A stretch of 64,000 bases of DNA from Streptomyces cinereus (GCA_014647715.1 BMPS01000011.1:1-64000), one strand, 5' to 3'; counted from the stretch's first letter, positions 37,125 to 48,076 are shown. Translations and numbers: made by a program. Notes: a model not told the origin generated them from the letters alone.

Positions 37125-38075
37125 ATGCCTTATTTGGCGATTTTTACCGGAAATGCCCATCCAGAATTGGCAAAAAATGTCACCAATCACTTACATATTC
37201 CCCTAGGACGTGCCGATGTGACGCGTTTTTCGGATGGTGAGGTCGCGGTTGAAATCCAAGAGAATGTACGTGGTAAAGACGTCTTTATCCTGCAATCAAC
37301 TTGCTCACCGACCAATGACAATTTGATGGAAATCATGGTAATGGCAGATGCCTTGCGCCGTGCCAGTGCAGGTCGTATTACGGCAGTGATGCCCTATTTT
37401 GGTTATGCGCGTCAAGACCGTCGTCCTCGCTCAGCGCGTGTCCCTATCTCAGCAAAAGTGGTCGCTGATATGCTCAATATCGTGAGCATTGACCGTGTCG
37501 TTACGGTGGATTTGCACTCAGACCAGATTCAAGGTTTTTTTGATATCCCTGTAGACAATATTTACGGTACGCCGGTTTTATTTAAAGATTTACGTGAGCA
37601 AAAATACGATAACTTGATGGTAGTATCCCCTGACGTGGGCGGTGTGGTGCGTGCCCGTGCAATGGCAAAACAGTTGGGCGATGCCGATATGGCAATTATC
37701 GATAAACGCCGCGCCAAAGCCAACGAATCAGAAGTGATGCATATCATCGGCGATGTTAAAGACCGTGATTGCGTGATTATCGATGATATGGTGGATACCG
37801 CAGGCACCCTGTGTAAAGCCGCCGCCGCATTAAAAGAACGTGGCGCGCGCCGTGTGGTGGGTTACATCACTCACCCAGTATTGTCAGGTAAAGCAATCCA
37901 AACAATTGCAGCGTCAGTGCTTGATGAACTTGTCGTAACCGATACTATCCCACTGTCAGATGCCGCAAAAAACACGGGTAAAATTCGCCAAGTGACCATT
38001 GCGCCTATGCTGGCTGAAGCGCTACGTCGTATCAATAATGAAGAATCATTGAGTGCGATGTTTGACATTATGTAG
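37125..38075 (+). CDS. prs: Ribose-phosphate pyrophosphokinase
   Basis: Makes PRPP from ribose 5-phosphate and ATP for nucleotide, His and Trp synthesis. 316 residues, standard length. It has [10 protein letters not shown] near the start, [47 protein letters not shown] and the PRPP-binding loop [13 protein letters not shown]. It follows the two tRNA-Gln genes, as in related genomes. Confidence 0.97.
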   Translation: MPYLAIFTGNAHPELAKNVTNHLHIPLGRADVTRFSDGEVAVEIQENVRGKDVFILQSTCSPTNDNLMEIMVMADALRRASAGRITAVMPYFGYARQDRRPRSARVPISAKVVADMLNIVSIDRVVTVDLHSDQIQGFFDIPVDNIYGTPVLFKDLREQKYDNLMVVSPDVGGVVRARAMAKQLGDADMAIIDKRRAKANESEVMHIIGDVKDRDCVIIDDMVDTAGTLCKAAAALKERGARRVVGYITHPVLSGKAIQTIAASVLDELVVTDTIPLSDAAKNTGKIRQVTIAPMLAEALRRINNEESLSAMFDIM

Positions 38076-38348
38076 GTGATATTAAGCAAGGTTAGCCAGC
38101 AGGCTAGATGCGGGTTTATTAGTTACGTCCAGGTTGCTATTGTTAACTTACTATTTGCAAAATAATTGTTAAAGTTTTGCCATTTTTTAAAAAAGTGGCG
38201 TATAACGCATAAATTGGTCGCAAATTTATGCTTTTTTTCACTCGCTAGTCACTTGCCAATCTTTTTAACTAAAGCTTTGTAAGTAAAGGCAAAAAGCCAA
38301 GTCATACTGACAAGGCACCCATGACTAGCCTAACCCAAGGAAACTCCC

Positions 38349-39074
38349 ATGAGTAACCAAACTTTTGAATTAAACGCTGTCGTACGTGGCGACGAGTTAC
38401 AAGGTAAAGGTGCGAGCCGCCGCCTTCGTAAACAAAACCTAGTACCAGCAATCGTATACGGTGCAGACAAAGAGCCAGCCTCTATTGCTATCCGTTACAA
38501 TGAATTGATTAAATCACTTGAAACAGAAAGTTTCTTCTCTCACATTTTGACCATCAACGTAGAAGGTCAAGGTACGGAAGAAGTGGTGATTAAAGCATTA
38601 CAACGTCATCCAGCCAAAAACACCCCAATGCACGCTGACTTCCAACGTATCGTCCGTGGTCAAGCGATGCACATCACTGTTCCTGTACACTATGTAGGCG
38701 CTGAAGATGCACCAGGTCATAAAGCAGGCGGTATCTTTGTATCAAATGCCACTGAACTTGAAATCACTGCCATTCCTTCAAAAATCCCAGAATACTTGAC
38801 AGTAGATGTATCTAGCATGAACGTCGGTGATTCGATTCACTTATTAGATATCCAGTTACCTGAAGGCGTGGTCATTCGTGAGCTTGAAGTGACTGAACCA
38901 TTTAACCGTACCGTGGCTACTATGCAAGCGCCAACGGTGGAAGTTGAAGAGCCAATCGAGCCAGAAGCAAATGAAGAAGCTGCAGGTACTCGTGATCCTG
39001 AAGGTGACGAAGAAGCACGTAAGCTTCAAGCACAAGATGACACCCATGATGCCCCAAAATCTGATGATGAATAA
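38349..39074 (+). CDS. rplY: 50S ribosomal protein L25/Ctc-type
   Basis: 5S rRNA-binding protein of the long Ctc type, 241 residues. The N-terminal L25 domain has the GKGASRRLRKQNLVPAIVYG block; the TL5-like beta domain follows (about residues 95-190). The C-terminal 45 residues are strongly acidic. AAGGAAA precedes the ATG. The order prs-rplY-pth is the usual one. Confidence 0.96.
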   Translation: MSNQTFELNAVVRGDELQGKGASRRLRKQNLVPAIVYGADKEPASIAIRYNELIKSLETESFFSHILTINVEGQGTEEVVIKALQRHPAKNTPMHADFQRIVRGQAMHITVPVHYVGAEDAPGHKAGGIFVSNATELEITAIPSKIPEYLTVDVSSMNVGDSIHLLDIQLPEGVVIRELEVTEPFNRTVATMQAPTVEVEEPIEPEANEEAAGTRDPEGDEEARKLQAQDDTHDAPKSDDE

Positions 39075-39111
39075 TCATTTATCATTTGCCGCTTAAGTTG
39101 GAATAATCAGC

Positions 39112-39699
39112 GTGTCAAAACTTAAACTGATTGTCGGACTTGGCAACCCAGGTCAGCAGTATGCCCAAACACGGCATAATGCTGGCTTTTGGTTTGTGGA
39201 GCGTATAAGCGAGACGTTTAACATCACCATGACGTTGGATAAAAAATTTCATGGTTTGGTTGGACGTGGCGTAGTGTATGGCATGGATATACGCTTATTG
39301 TTACCGCATACTTTTATGAATAAATCAGGGGAAGCGGTGGTGCCGATGGTGAATTTTTATGGCATCCACAATGACGAACTGCTGATTGTCCATGATGAGC
39401 TTGACCTTGATGTGGGTCGTATGCGCTTAAAAACAGGCGGTGGTCATGGCGGTCATAATGGACTGCGTGATATCGTGCCGCATATCGGCGCGGATTTTCA
39501 CCGTTTACGTTTGGGGATTGGTCATCCAGGACATAAGTCCAAAGTATCGGGTTATGTGCTTGGCAAACCGACCGCTGATGAGCAAATCGCATTTGACAGT
39601 ATGCTAGATGCTGCCATGCGTACCCTGCCCGATTTGGTGACAGGTGACTTAGCCAAAGCCCAGCAAGCCATCAATAGCTTTAAACTACCTAATCCCTAA
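39112..39699 (+). CDS. pth: Peptidyl-tRNA hydrolase
   Basis: Releases tRNA from dropped-off peptidyl-tRNA. 195 residues from GTG 39112. LIVGLGNPGQQYAQTRHNAGFW contains the catalytic His, and PHTFMNKSGEAV, VHDELDLDVGRMRLKTGGGHGGHNGLR and RLRLGIGHPG follow. It lies 37 bp after rplY in the same direction. Confidence 0.97.
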   Translation: MSKLKLIVGLGNPGQQYAQTRHNAGFWFVERISETFNITMTLDKKFHGLVGRGVVYGMDIRLLLPHTFMNKSGEAVVPMVNFYGIHNDELLIVHDELDLDVGRMRLKTGGGHGGHNGLRDIVPHIGADFHRLRLGIGHPGHKSKVSGYVLGKPTADEQIAFDSMLDAAMRTLPDLVTGDLAKAQQAINSFKLPNP

Positions 39700-39913
39700 C
39701 GTTAACCAAAGGACAAGATTGATAAATCTTAGGGTCTATCCTTGAACTTTTATTTTCCTTCCACATATTGATTGCAAGATGGATGAATTTCTCACCTGAT
39801 ATTTCAATCATGTTTAACTTTTATCGAGTTGGTTAATAGCCTCTCATGACTAGCCTGCTCACTTTTACCACAATGACGCGCATCGCGTTAACCTGACAAG
39901 GTAAGGAACGATC

Positions 39914-40294
39914 ATGTTATTAACCCTATTAAAAGCCAAACTTCACCGCGCGCGTGTGACCCATTGTGAGCTTCACTACGAAGGCTCATGTGGCATTGAT
40001 AGCGAGTTACTCGACTTGGCGGGCATCCGTGAGAACGAATCAATCGACATTTACAATGTCAACAATGGTAAACGTTTTCGCACCTATGCGATTCGTGCAG
40101 AAGCAGGCTCAAAAATGATTTCGCTCAACGGAGCAGCCGCTCACATGGCAGATTTGGGCGATGTGGTAATTATCGCTGCTTACGCGCAAATGGATGAGAA
40201 AGAGGCCGATAACCATCATCCACGCTTGGTTTACCTTGATGAAGGTAATATTGTTAAAGACACTGCCAACGTGATTCCTGTACAAGTTTCTTAA
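39914..40294 (+). CDS. panD: Aspartate 1-decarboxylase
   Basis: Makes beta-alanine for pantothenate and CoA. 126 residues, family length. The proenzyme cleaves itself between Gly24 and Ser25 in YEGSCGID to create the pyruvoyl group; both residues are present. Tyr and Arg of the active site appear in [26 protein letters not shown] precedes the ATG, and a terminator follows. Confidence 0.97.
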   Translation: MLLTLLKAKLHRARVTHCELHYEGSCGIDSELLDLAGIRENESIDIYNVNNGKRFRTYAIRAEAGSKMISLNGAAAHMADLGDVVIIAAYAQMDEKEADNHHPRLVYLDEGNIVKDTANVIPVQVS

Positions 40295-40331
40295 CACAGC
40301 TTTATCGTCACCACAAATGTGCAAATAAATT

Positions 40332-40359
40332 AGGCGAGTCATTGAATACTCGCCTTTTT
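40332..40359 (+). terminator. panD terminator
   Basis: AGGCGAGT / ACTCGCCT stem with an 8-base loop and TTTTT after it. Confidence 0.85.
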
Positions 40360-40545
40360 GTTGTCTACATTTTTTATTTAGGCAATGCGTTTGGCTGATA
40401 GTAGATTGATGGGTGGGTCAAGCGTAAATCGCACTTTTACAGCTTGCTTACGATAGGTTCATTAGCACCAGTGTGGCAGATAACGAAAGGCTTGCTATAG
40501 CATTAATAACGTTTTACTTTTAGTGCCTATTAATAAAAAAAATAA

Positions 40546-40577
40546 TAAAAAAAGCCGAAGTTGATTCGGCTTTTTTA
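40546..40577 (-). terminator. sodB terminator
   Basis: AGCCGAA, loop GTTGA, TTCGGCT, with A-run and T-run on either side; it can act in both directions, and lies just after the sodB stop on the minus strand. Confidence 0.85.
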
Positions 40578-40613
40578 AAAAATTAAAAGGCTTAAAGAAG
40601 CAAAAATAGGCGA

Positions 40614-41240
40614 TTATTTTTCTACGCCAGCTTCTTGACCTTTGTATTTGGCGTTTGCGTAATCCCAGTTGACCAGTTTGTCTAGGAAAGTGTCAACGTA
40701 ATCTGGACGACGATTACGATAGTCGATGTAGTAAGCATGCTCCCACACGTCACATGTTAATACTGCAACTTGGTTATGGGCTAATGGGGTGTCTGCGTTT
40801 GCAGTCTTAATGATTGATAATTTACCACCAACGCTGTCAGCCACTAACCATGCCCAACCTGAACCAAATTGGCTTACAGCCGCGTTTTTAAATTCTTCAC
40901 GGAATTTTGCATACGAGCCAAATGCTTCTTCGATTTTGGCTTTTAGATCGCCTGTTGGCTCACCGCCACCATTGGCAGTTAGGCAGTTCCAGTAGAAAGT
41001 ATGGTTCCAAACTTGTGCCGCTTGGTTAAAGATGGTGGCTTTGCTACTATCATCTGCGGTGGCTTTGATGATTTCATCTAGCTCTTTACCTTCAAGACCT
41101 GAGCCTGGTAGTAGCTCATTTAGTTTGTTGACATACGCTGCATGGTGTTTGTCATGATGAAATTCTAGGGTTTCTGCACTGATATGTGGCTCAAGCCCAT
41201 TTTTGGCGTATGGTAAATCTGGTAATGTAATGTGTGACAT
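40614..41240 (-). CDS. sodB: Superoxide dismutase (Fe type)
   Basis: Cytoplasmic Fe/Mn-family superoxide dismutase, 208 residues. Metal ligands lie in LEFHHDKHHAAYV, QVWNHTFYW and CDVWEHAYYIDYRN; FGSGWAWLV is the family block. AGGAAA precedes the ATG at 41240. By overall appearance it is the Fe-type of gammaproteobacteria, but metal use cannot be proved by eye. Confidence 0.95.
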   Translation of the reverse strand: MSHITLPDLPYAKNGLEPHISAETLEFHHDKHHAAYVNKLNELLPGSGLEGKELDEIIKATADDSSKATIFNQAAQVWNHTFYWNCLTANGGGEPTGDLKAKIEEAFGSYAKFREEFKNAAVSQFGSGWAWLVADSVGGKLSIIKTANADTPLAHNQVAVLTCDVWEHAYYIDYRNRRPDYVDTFLDKLVNWDYANAKYKGQEAGVEK

Positions 41241-41779
41241 ATTATTTTCCTTTTTCCTTCGCTATTGTTGTGATGACTTTATAATAAAAGTAACCACATG
41301 CCATTTGTGTGATAAAAGCTTTGTATTAAAAGCGCCTATATCAAAACCATATCCAAAATGGCAAGTTGGCTGGGTTGATGTTATTTAGTTTATGTTATTT
41401 ATCTATGCTTCATCAAGCTTTATCAAGGGTTAAAACCACTCACCAATTTTACTATCGTTAGCTTTGCTTATTAACCTTGCTATCATTAGCCTTGATAATA
41501 TCCTCATAACACATGGGTTATTTTGCCATAAAAATTGGTAAAATTTAACCGTTTCTACAGTGGGGATTTATTATCTTGTGGGGTAAAAATTAATGAGTAT
41601 ATGCTAATAAGCTGATTTTTAACCCGTTACTTGCTATTTGATGATAGCAAATTACTCAAAAAAAACTGTAGTGGTTTGGTATAAGGCTTTTGCAACGTGA
41701 GTATTTGCAGCGCGAGCCACTGTTAACTATGCTATGATAAGGTTAAGTTTTTTATGCAAAATACACACAGTGGGTCTGT
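41241..41779. other. Intergenic region sodB / rdgB
   Basis: About 540 AT-rich bases. I see no gene. Three degenerate repeats (TATCGTTAGCTTTGC, TTATTAACCTTGC, TATCATTAGCCTTGA) lie at 41453-41495. The rdgB promoter lies at the right end; the sodB promoter must lie at the left end, but I could not fix it. Confidence 0.5.
41705..41733 (+). promoter_or_regulatory. Likely sigma-70 promoter of rdgB
   Basis: TTGCAG (41705-41710), a 17-bp spacer, then TATGCT (41728-41733), about 45 bp before the rdgB start. Confidence 0.5.
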
Positions 41780-42430
41780 ATGTCAGTTTCTATCCCCAAT
41801 CAACTATTTCCTACCCGCCAGTTAGTCCTCGCCAGTAATAACCAAGGCAAACTCGCGGAATTCAAGCAATTATTTGAACAAACCAATCTTGAGATAACTG
41901 TCATCCCGCAAGGGCAATTGGGCATCGAGGACGCGGTCGAAGATGGACTGAGCTTTATTGAAAACGCGCTGATTAAAGCCCGTCATGCCAGCCGTATTAG
42001 TGGACTGCCTGCGATTGCGGATGATTCGGGTTTATGTGTACCTATTTTGGGCGGTCAACCTGGGATTTATTCTGCGCGTTTTGCCCAAGATGAAGCCAGC
42101 TTTAGCGAGCATAAAGACTTAGCCAATAACCAAAAATTATTGCGGCTGCTTGAACCGCACAGACATACGAATGAGCCGATTATCGGGCAGTTTGTTTGCG
42201 TGTTGGCACTCGTGCGCCATGCTGAGGACCCGCTACCTATCATTGCACAAGGGATTTGGCAAGGTGAAATCTTGCCCGCCCCGCAAGGTGAACTTGGTTT
42301 TGGTTATGACCCGCTATTTTGGGTGCCAAGCGTACAAAAAAGCGCTGCCGAGATGCAAAAGGCCGATAAAAACCGCATCAGTCATCGCGGGCAAGCGATG
42401 CAGCAACTGCTAATGCAATTGATGAAGTAA
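41780..42430 (+). CDS. rdgB: dITP/XTP pyrophosphatase
   Basis: House-cleaning enzyme (Ham1 family) that removes ITP, dITP and XTP. 216 residues. LVLASNNQGKLAEF binds the triphosphate; DDSGLCVPILGGQPGIYSARFA, GELGFGYDPLFWVP and the final block SHRGQAM are conserved. It is slightly longer at the N-terminus than E. coli RdgB (197). It appears to be a single gene. Confidence 0.95.
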   Translation: MSVSIPNQLFPTRQLVLASNNQGKLAEFKQLFEQTNLEITVIPQGQLGIEDAVEDGLSFIENALIKARHASRISGLPAIADDSGLCVPILGGQPGIYSARFAQDEASFSEHKDLANNQKLLRLLEPHRHTNEPIIGQFVCVLALVRHAEDPLPIIAQGIWQGEILPAPQGELGFGYDPLFWVPSVQKSAAEMQKADKNRISHRGQAMQQLLMQLMK

Positions 42431-42718
42431 AGGTTTGCAACTCTCGCCTATCACTTGCAGATAGACAGGGTGTGACTGCTAAGATAGTGGATACAGAGAT
42501 TTTACAGCAACAATTTTTTTACTTTACTAGATGATTAATTTATACTATACCACTTTCGGTTAATTTTTGCCTTTTAGCATGCGTTAACCAACAGATTTTG
42601 GATTGCGTATTTTATAGGCTTTTTTCAATCCCCTTAAAAGCCTGATAACTTATCGCTATTTACCGTTATGAGTGGCACTCGCGCTGCTCTTTTTTGATAT
42701 TTTATGGAAGGTTTTGTT

Positions 42719-44086
42719 ATGTCAAATTCAAATGTGTCAGATTCAACAGTTACTAACTTAGAAGTAACTACCAACAAAAAATCAAACCTTGAAACCCAAC
42801 TCACGGTTAAAGTACCTGTGTCAACCATTCAAGGTCGCGTGGAAAAACGCATCAACCAAGTGGCAAAAACCGCTAAAATCGATGGTTTCCGTAAAGGTAA
42901 AGTGCCTGTATCACACATTCGCGCCCAATATGGCGCAGGTATCCAACAAGAAGTCATCAACGATGTGATTCGCGATACCGTATTTGATGCGATTCGTCAA
43001 GAAAACATCCGCGCTGTGGGTATGCCAAACATTGATGACGTGAAACTTGAAAACGACTTTTTGGTTTATCAAGCAACGGTTGAAGTATTTCCAGAAGTAG
43101 AAGTGCAAGGGTTATCAGACATCGAAGTTGAGCGTCAAGTTGCCAACGTGAGCGACGCAGATGTTGACACTATGATTGAAAACCTACAAAAACAACGCCA
43201 AACTTACGTTGCCAAAGATGATGCCGCAGCCGAAGGCGACCAAGTCAAGTTTGACTTTGAAGGTTCAATCGACGGTGAAAAATTTGAAGGCGGTAGCGCA
43301 CAAGACTTTAGCCTAGTATTAGGCAGTGGTCGTATGATTCCAGGTTTTGAAGATGGTATCAAAGGCATGAAAGCAGGTGAAGAAAAAACCATCGACGTGA
43401 CGTTCCCAGAAGATTACCCAGCCGAAAACCTACAAGGCAAACAAGCACAGTTTAAAATCAACGTCAAATCAGTTGAGCAATCACAATTACCAGAATTGAA
43501 CGACGAGTTCTTTGAAGCATTTGGGGTAACAGAAGGCGGCTTAGACAAACTTAAAGCAGACGTGCGTAAAAACATGGAGCGCGAAGTAAAAAGCGCTGCC
43601 CGTAACCAAGTGAAAGAAGCGGCATTTAACGCCTTACTTGAAAAAAATGAAATCGACGTACCTGCATCGATGCTTGAGCAAGAAATCGATCGCCAACGCA
43701 GCATGATGTTAAACCGTTTTGCCCAGCAGTTTGGTGCCGATCCTAAAACTTTTAACAAAGATATGCTACCAAACGAATTGTTTGAAGAGCAAGCCCTGCG
43801 TGCTGCCCGTCTTGGTATCATCGTTTCGAGCCTGATTGAGTCAAACAAACTTGAAGTTGACCAAGAACGTGTGACCAAATATATCAACGAAATGGCAGAA
43901 AACTACGAAGATCCAAACGAAGTTATCGACTATTACACCAACAATGCGCAAGAACGTGCCAACATCGAAGCGGTGGTGTTAGAAGACCAAGTGGTCGATC
44001 ATATCTTGTCTCAAGGTAAAGTAACGGACACTGAAGTATCTTACCAAGACTTACTGGCTAGCCAACAACAACAAGCGATGATGTAA
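42719..44086 (+). CDS. tig: Trigger factor
   Basis: Ribosome-bound chaperone and prolyl isomerase, 455 residues. ATG 42719 is chosen because GGAAGG lies six bases before it; the ATG at 42704 overlaps that site. The N-terminal ribosome-docking domain has the signature GFRKGKVP. The FKBP-type domain (about 155-245) shows [17 protein letters not shown] and [18 protein letters not shown] helical C-terminal chaperone domain follows. clpP and clpX come next, the common quality-control block. Confidence 0.97.
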   Translation: MSNSNVSDSTVTNLEVTTNKKSNLETQLTVKVPVSTIQGRVEKRINQVAKTAKIDGFRKGKVPVSHIRAQYGAGIQQEVINDVIRDTVFDAIRQENIRAVGMPNIDDVKLENDFLVYQATVEVFPEVEVQGLSDIEVERQVANVSDADVDTMIENLQKQRQTYVAKDDAAAEGDQVKFDFEGSIDGEKFEGGSAQDFSLVLGSGRMIPGFEDGIKGMKAGEEKTIDVTFPEDYPAENLQGKQAQFKINVKSVEQSQLPELNDEFFEAFGVTEGGLDKLKADVRKNMEREVKSAARNQVKEAAFNALLEKNEIDVPASMLEQEIDRQRSMMLNRFAQQFGADPKTFNKDMLPNELFEEQALRAARLGIIVSSLIESNKLEVDQERVTKYINEMAENYEDPNEVIDYYTNNAQERANIEAVVLEDQVVDHILSQGKVTDTEVSYQDLLASQQQQAMM

Positions 44087-44108
44087 TAATTAGCTTAATC
44101 CATTCTTG

Positions 44109-44150
44109 GGCATTTAAGCTTAGATATTTAAGCTTAGGCATTTAAGAATG
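44109..44150 (+). repeat. Three tandem 14-bp repeats between tig and clpP
   Basis: GGCATTTAAGCTTA, GATATTTAAGCTTA and GGCATTTAAGAATG, head to tail. Confidence 0.85.
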
Positions 44151-44237
44151 TATTTTTAGTCAGCTTATTAACTTGTTTTTATGCCAATTGCCCTTATAAA
44201 CGATAAGGGCTTTTGCATATTTAAAAAGGACAATAAC

Positions 44238-44912
44238 ATGTTAGAAAAATTCTTGGACTCGCCTTTCGCGACGAGTCAAATCCAAAATACCGTAACCCGT
44301 GACGTGTTGTCACCACAAAGTGCTTTAGTACCTATGGTGGTCGAGCAATCAGCTCGCGGTGAGCGCTCATTTGACATCTATTCACGCCTATTACGTGAGC
44401 GTGTGGTGTTCTTAGCCGGTCAAGTTGAAGACCACATGGCGAATTTAATTGTCGCCCAGTTGTTGTTCCTAGAAGCGGAAAATCCAGAAAAAGATATTCA
44501 CTTGTACATCAATTCACCAGGTGGCTCTGTGAGTGCAGGTCTTGCCGTGTTTGACACTATGAACTTTATCCAGCCACAAGTGTCAACGATTTGTATGGGC
44601 GGTGCGTATAGCATGGGTTCATTCCTACTCGCGGCGGGTGAAAAAGGTAAACGCTATGCCTTAGCCAATGCGCGTGTAATGATTCACCAACCGTCAGGCG
44701 GTGCACAAGGTCAAGCGACCGATATTGAAATCAATGCGCGTGAAATCCTAAAAATCCGTGAACGCTTAAATAAAATCTTGGCAGAACGTACCGGTCAGCC
44801 ACTTGAGAAAATCGCCCGTGATGTCGAGCGTGACTATTGGTTAGATGCCCAAGAAGCCAAAGAATACGGTTTGATTGATGAAGTATTAGAAAAACGTCCA
44901 AGCATTGCTTAA
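44238..44912 (+). CDS. clpP: ATP-dependent Clp protease proteolytic subunit
   Basis: Barrel-forming serine protease, 224 residues from ATG 44238 (AAAAGGA upstream); the longer frame to 44181 is rejected. The nucleophile is Ser125 in GGAYSMGSF, His150 in VMIHQPSGG; the Asp follows in [14 protein letters not shown]. Short N-terminal propeptide-like extension compared with the mature enzyme. It works with ClpX encoded next. Confidence 0.97.
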   Translation: MLEKFLDSPFATSQIQNTVTRDVLSPQSALVPMVVEQSARGERSFDIYSRLLRERVVFLAGQVEDHMANLIVAQLLFLEAENPEKDIHLYINSPGGSVSAGLAVFDTMNFIQPQVSTICMGGAYSMGSFLLAAGEKGKRYALANARVMIHQPSGGAQGQATDIEINAREILKIRERLNKILAERTGQPLEKIARDVERDYWLDAQEAKEYGLIDEVLEKRPSIA

Positions 44913-44968
44913 TAGGTTAAACAATCACGAAGTAATTATGACAAGCATAATTTTAGGAGCGTTTTTTT

Positions 44969-46252
44969 ATGTCAAAAAATGACATTGAGCCACACTGCTC
45001 GTTTTGTGGTAAAGCCAAACATGAAGTCAAAAAGCTAATTGCAGGTCAAGACGCCAATATCTGTAATGAGTGTATTGAACTGTGCGATGATTTAATTGCC
45101 GAATCCAAGTCTTCAGGCAGCGATGGTAGTGATACTAATGAGGGTGAAAACTGGGCAGCACGCAAATTGCCAACCCCCAAAGAAATTCGCAGCCACTTAG
45201 ATGAGTATGTCATCGGTCAAGATAAAGCCAAAAAAACTTTGGCGGTAGCGGTTTATAACCACTATAAACGCTTAAAGGTCAGTGAAAAACTGAGTGAAGA
45301 TAAAGCGTTGACGACACTTGGCGCCGATGATGCCATGGTTGAGCTATCAAAAAGCAATATTTTGCTGATTGGTCCAACTGGCTCTGGTAAAACCTTACTG
45401 GCACAGACCCTTGCCCGCCTACTTGATGTCCCATTTGCGCTAGCTGATGCGACTACCTTGACTGAAGCAGGTTATGTCGGTGAAGACGTGGAAAACATCG
45501 TACAAAAACTGTTGCAAGCGGCAGAATTTGATGTCGAGAGGGCGCAAAAAGGCATTATCTATATCGATGAAATTGATAAAATCAGCCGTAAAAGCGAAAA
45601 CCCTTCGATTACCCGTGACGTGTCAGGTGAAGGCGTACAGCAAGCGCTGTTGAAACTGATTGAAGGTACGGTTGCCAATATTCCACCGCAAGGCGGTCGT
45701 AAGCACCCAAACCAAGAGATGATTCAGGTCGATACCAGTAATATCTTGGTGATTTGTGGTGGTGCGTTTGCTGGTCTCGACAATGTCATTCAACAGCGTA
45801 CCGAAAAGACCGGTATCGGTTTTAACGCTGAGGTAAAAGCCAAAGACAGCGGCAAAAAAACCGGTGAATTGTTCAAGCAAGTTGAGCCAGAAGATTTGAT
45901 TAAATTTGGTCTGATTCCAGAGTTAATCGGTCGTCTGCCTGTGGTGGCGACATTAGAAGAACTGGATGAAGAAGCGTTGGTACAAATCTTAACCGAGCCA
46001 AAAAATGCGCTGGTCAAACAATACGAATATTTGTTTGAGATGGAAAATGCGACGTTATCGTTTACCGATGATGCACTAGTGGCGATTGCCAAACAAGCCT
46101 TGAAGCGTCGTACCGGCGCGCGTGGTTTACGCTCCATTGTTGAAAACGCGCTGCTCGATACCATGTATGAATTACCCTCGATGACCCCCGGCAAAACCGT
46201 CACTGTCAATGAGGCAGTGATTGATAATAACCAATCGCCAGAGATTGTTTAA
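44969..46252 (+). CDS. clpX: ATP-dependent Clp protease ATP-binding subunit ClpX
   Basis: AAA+ unfoldase, 427 residues. The N-terminal zinc domain has four cysteines ([23 protein letters not shown]). Walker A is [15 protein letters not shown], Walker [11 protein letters not shown], sensor 2 in [11 protein letters not shown]. The tripeptide loop that docks to ClpP (IGF in [10 protein letters not shown]) is present. A terminator follows the stop. Confidence 0.97.
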   Translation: MSKNDIEPHCSFCGKAKHEVKKLIAGQDANICNECIELCDDLIAESKSSGSDGSDTNEGENWAARKLPTPKEIRSHLDEYVIGQDKAKKTLAVAVYNHYKRLKVSEKLSEDKALTTLGADDAMVELSKSNILLIGPTGSGKTLLAQTLARLLDVPFALADATTLTEAGYVGEDVENIVQKLLQAAEFDVERAQKGIIYIDEIDKISRKSENPSITRDVSGEGVQQALLKLIEGTVANIPPQGGRKHPNQEMIQVDTSNILVICGGAFAGLDNVIQQRTEKTGIGFNAEVKAKDSGKKTGELFKQVEPEDLIKFGLIPELIGRLPVVATLEELDEEALVQILTEPKNALVKQYEYLFEMENATLSFTDDALVAIAKQALKRRTGARGLRSIVENALLDTMYELPSMTPGKTVTVNEAVIDNNQSPEIV

Positions 46253-46280
46253 CTATTAGTGATTTTAAAAATAGCGAGTT

Positions 46281-46310
46281 AAAAAAACGTGCCACAGCAG
46301 CACGTTTTTT
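46281..46310 (+). terminator. clpX terminator
   Basis: AAAAACGTGC, seven-base loop, GCACGTTTTTT. Confidence 0.85.
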
Positions 46311-46338
46311 ATTTGGCTTGGTTTTTTATTTGGCTTAG
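46305..46338 (+). repeat. Tandem 17-bp duplication after clpX
   Basis: TTTTTTATTTGGCTTGG and TTTTTTATTTGGCTTAG, one mismatch. The first copy starts in the terminator T-run and the second includes the stop codon of the convergent gene. Confidence 0.8.
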
Positions 46339-46859
46339 TCGGTACGAAAATCATTGTGGTTGTATGGCGTGCAAATCTCGAAGGACTTATTCTCTAATTG
46401 TAAACACGCCAACCTGTCTGTCATTTGATTAGGCAATAATTGATTATGATTGCCCCAAAATTCCTCCCAGTTCATCACACGGTAATCTTTTAGCCAGCGA
46501 TTTTGACGAATTGCAGGTTGATCGTTAATGGTGGCAATGCTAATTTGGTCATCACCCCTGTCTAGCTCTGAAATAAAAGGCATCAAAATTTTATCCGTTT
46601 TGGATAGGTATTTACGCTGGGTGCCTTTGGCAAATGTTTTCATAGTTTTGCCATTGGCTAGCTTAAAATTTCGCTTCGTCCACCAAACTTTGCCCGTGGC
46701 AGCGGTGGCTGTCATATTGCAAGCGAGTTTTTGCTGTAATTTATCGTGGCTAAAAAGATAGCATTGGGTTGATTTTGGGTCTAGCTTGTAAACTTCTGCC
46801 TGGGTAATACTCATAAAACCTAAAACCAATCCTAAAGCAATCGCTAATTTTTTAATCAT
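46335..46859 (-). CDS. Exported protein of unknown function
   Basis: 174 residues with an N-terminal signal peptide ending near ITQA. The mature part is polar with four cysteines (two near the start, two near the end), which could form disulfides in the periplasm, and Trp-rich stretches. I do not recognise the family. It lies downstream of the HD-domain gene on the same strand, 17 bp apart. Confidence 0.65.
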   Translation of the reverse strand: MIKKLAIALGLVLGFMSITQAEVYKLDPKSTQCYLFSHDKLQQKLACNMTATAATGKVWWTKRNFKLANGKTMKTFAKGTQRKYLSKTDKILMPFISELDRGDDQISIATINDQPAIRQNRWLKDYRVMNWEEFWGNHNQLLPNQMTDRLACLQLENKSFEICTPYNHNDFRTD

Positions 46860-46876
46860 ATGACCACCTGTAGCAT

Positions 46877-47464
46877 TTAATCTTCAATCAACCAACCCTG
46901 TTGTACCGCAATGGCAATTTGCTCGGTTATCCAGTCGTGAATCTCGGGAAAGTCCTTGCTGATAAATGCTTGGGCGGCTTCGACTTGGGAGCGCTTGACC
47001 TGATGATCTGTCCACGCACCGCCATCTGTCACCATATTAAGCATAAAGGGCAATAGCCTATCCACTACTTTAAGTAGTTTGCTTTCAGCACTATGACCTA
47101 TTTCTTGCTCATCCCACAGCGTTAACAATTCTGAAACGGGGTTGCCCATCATCGCTGCCAATTTTTCAACGCCGATACGCTCATCAACATGCGCCTGCGA
47201 GCGTTTATCAGCATATAAGAATGTGTCACCCGCCTCAATTTCGCCCAAGTCATGAACCAATGCCAGTTTAAGCAGTTTTTCATGATTGACATCCAGTTTG
47301 AAATGCTGCGCGACTGCCCAACACGCCATCGCCAAATGCCATGAATGCTCGGCAGAATTTTCAAGACGTCGTGGCGTGTCTTTAGACAGTTGGGTGGTAT
47401 AGTTGCGGCGGTTGACTGATTTTAAGGCATCCAATGCCAACAGATAATCAATAAGTGGTTGCAT
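46877..47464 (-). CDS. HD-domain phosphohydrolase (YfbR-like)
   Basis: 195 residues from the ATG at 47464, which has AGAGGT six bases upstream; the ATG at 47482 lacks a site. HD signature: AEHSWHLAMACWA, then LVHDLGEIEAGD and a downstream Asp in KVVDRLLPF. It resembles 5'-deoxynucleotidases of the YfbR/HDDC2 group that act on dNMPs. Substrate is inferred from family only. Confidence 0.87.
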   Translation of the reverse strand: MQPLIDYLLALDALKSVNRRNYTTQLSKDTPRRLENSAEHSWHLAMACWAVAQHFKLDVNHEKLLKLALVHDLGEIEAGDTFLYADKRSQAHVDERIGVEKLAAMMGNPVSELLTLWDEQEIGHSAESKLLKVVDRLLPFMLNMVTDGGAWTDHQVKRSQVEAAQAFISKDFPEIHDWITEQIAIAVQQGWLIED

Positions 47465-47500
47465 CAAATACCTCTTAATCATGCATGGTCTGAGTCGTAT

Positions 47501-48076
47501 TCACTTGACTAGCGCTGAAATCGTCTTAAACGCGGGATCTTCTGAGCTACGACACAGCTCAAATAAAATCGCTTCGGTGGTGGTGACGACGGCACCGGCA
47601 CGGCGCATACGACGAATCGCAATTTTACGGTCATACAGGTCTCGCGAGCCCACCGCATCGGTGATAATGATGGGCTGCATACCGTTATCGAGTAAATCTA
47701 ACGCCGTCTGCATGACACAAACATGAGTTTCTGTGCCAAATAAAATCACATTGTTGCGATTTTGCTGGGCGATATGATGCCAAGAGGTTGGCGTATCACA
47801 GGCACTAAAGGTTGTTTTTTCAAACACTGGCGTATTTTTTTCAGATAGTAACTGCGTCAACTCTGGCAAGGTAGACCCCAGTCCTTTGGGGTATTGCTCA
47901 TTAACCATAATAGGCACATTGAGCGCTTGTAGACCTTGAATCAAAATCGCTGTTTTTTTGAGTAATTTTTGATGGTCGGCAATATGGGGCGCAAGTTTTT
48001 CTTGTATATCAATCAGCATGGCTTGGCAGTCATTGCGCTCGATACGATAGGGTTTTGGGATAAATTTTGTTGTCAT
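47501..48076 (-). CDS. Isochorismatase-family cysteine hydrolase
   Basis: 191 residues. The catalytic triad is visible: Asp in MLIDIQEKL, Lys in VFEKTTFSA and Cys in FGTETHVCVMQTALDLL. The protein is closest in style to YcaC-type hydrolases of unknown substrate; it is not fused to a siderophore carrier domain, so a role in siderophore synthesis is unlikely. AAAGGAGCTG precedes the ATG. Confidence 0.9.
   Translation of the reverse strand: MTTKFIPKPYRIERNDCQAMLIDIQEKLAPHIADHQKLLKKTAILIQGLQALNVPIMVNEQYPKGLGSTLPELTQLLSEKNTPVFEKTTFSACDTPTSWHHIAQQNRNNVILFGTETHVCVMQTALDLLDNGMQPIIITDAVGSRDLYDRKIAIRRMRRAGAVVTTTEAILFELCRSSEDPAFKTISALVK

Larger units (their letters stand above)
40295..40613. other. Convergent intergenic region panD / sodB
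   Basis: 319 bases without a gene. It contains the panD terminator and the sodB terminator, listed separately. Confidence 0.6.

Noticed and set aside
47501-48076. Siderophore synthesis isochorismatase (EntB-like)
   Set aside because: It has no carrier-protein domain, is 8 kb from the iron locus and resembles YcaC-type hydrolases.
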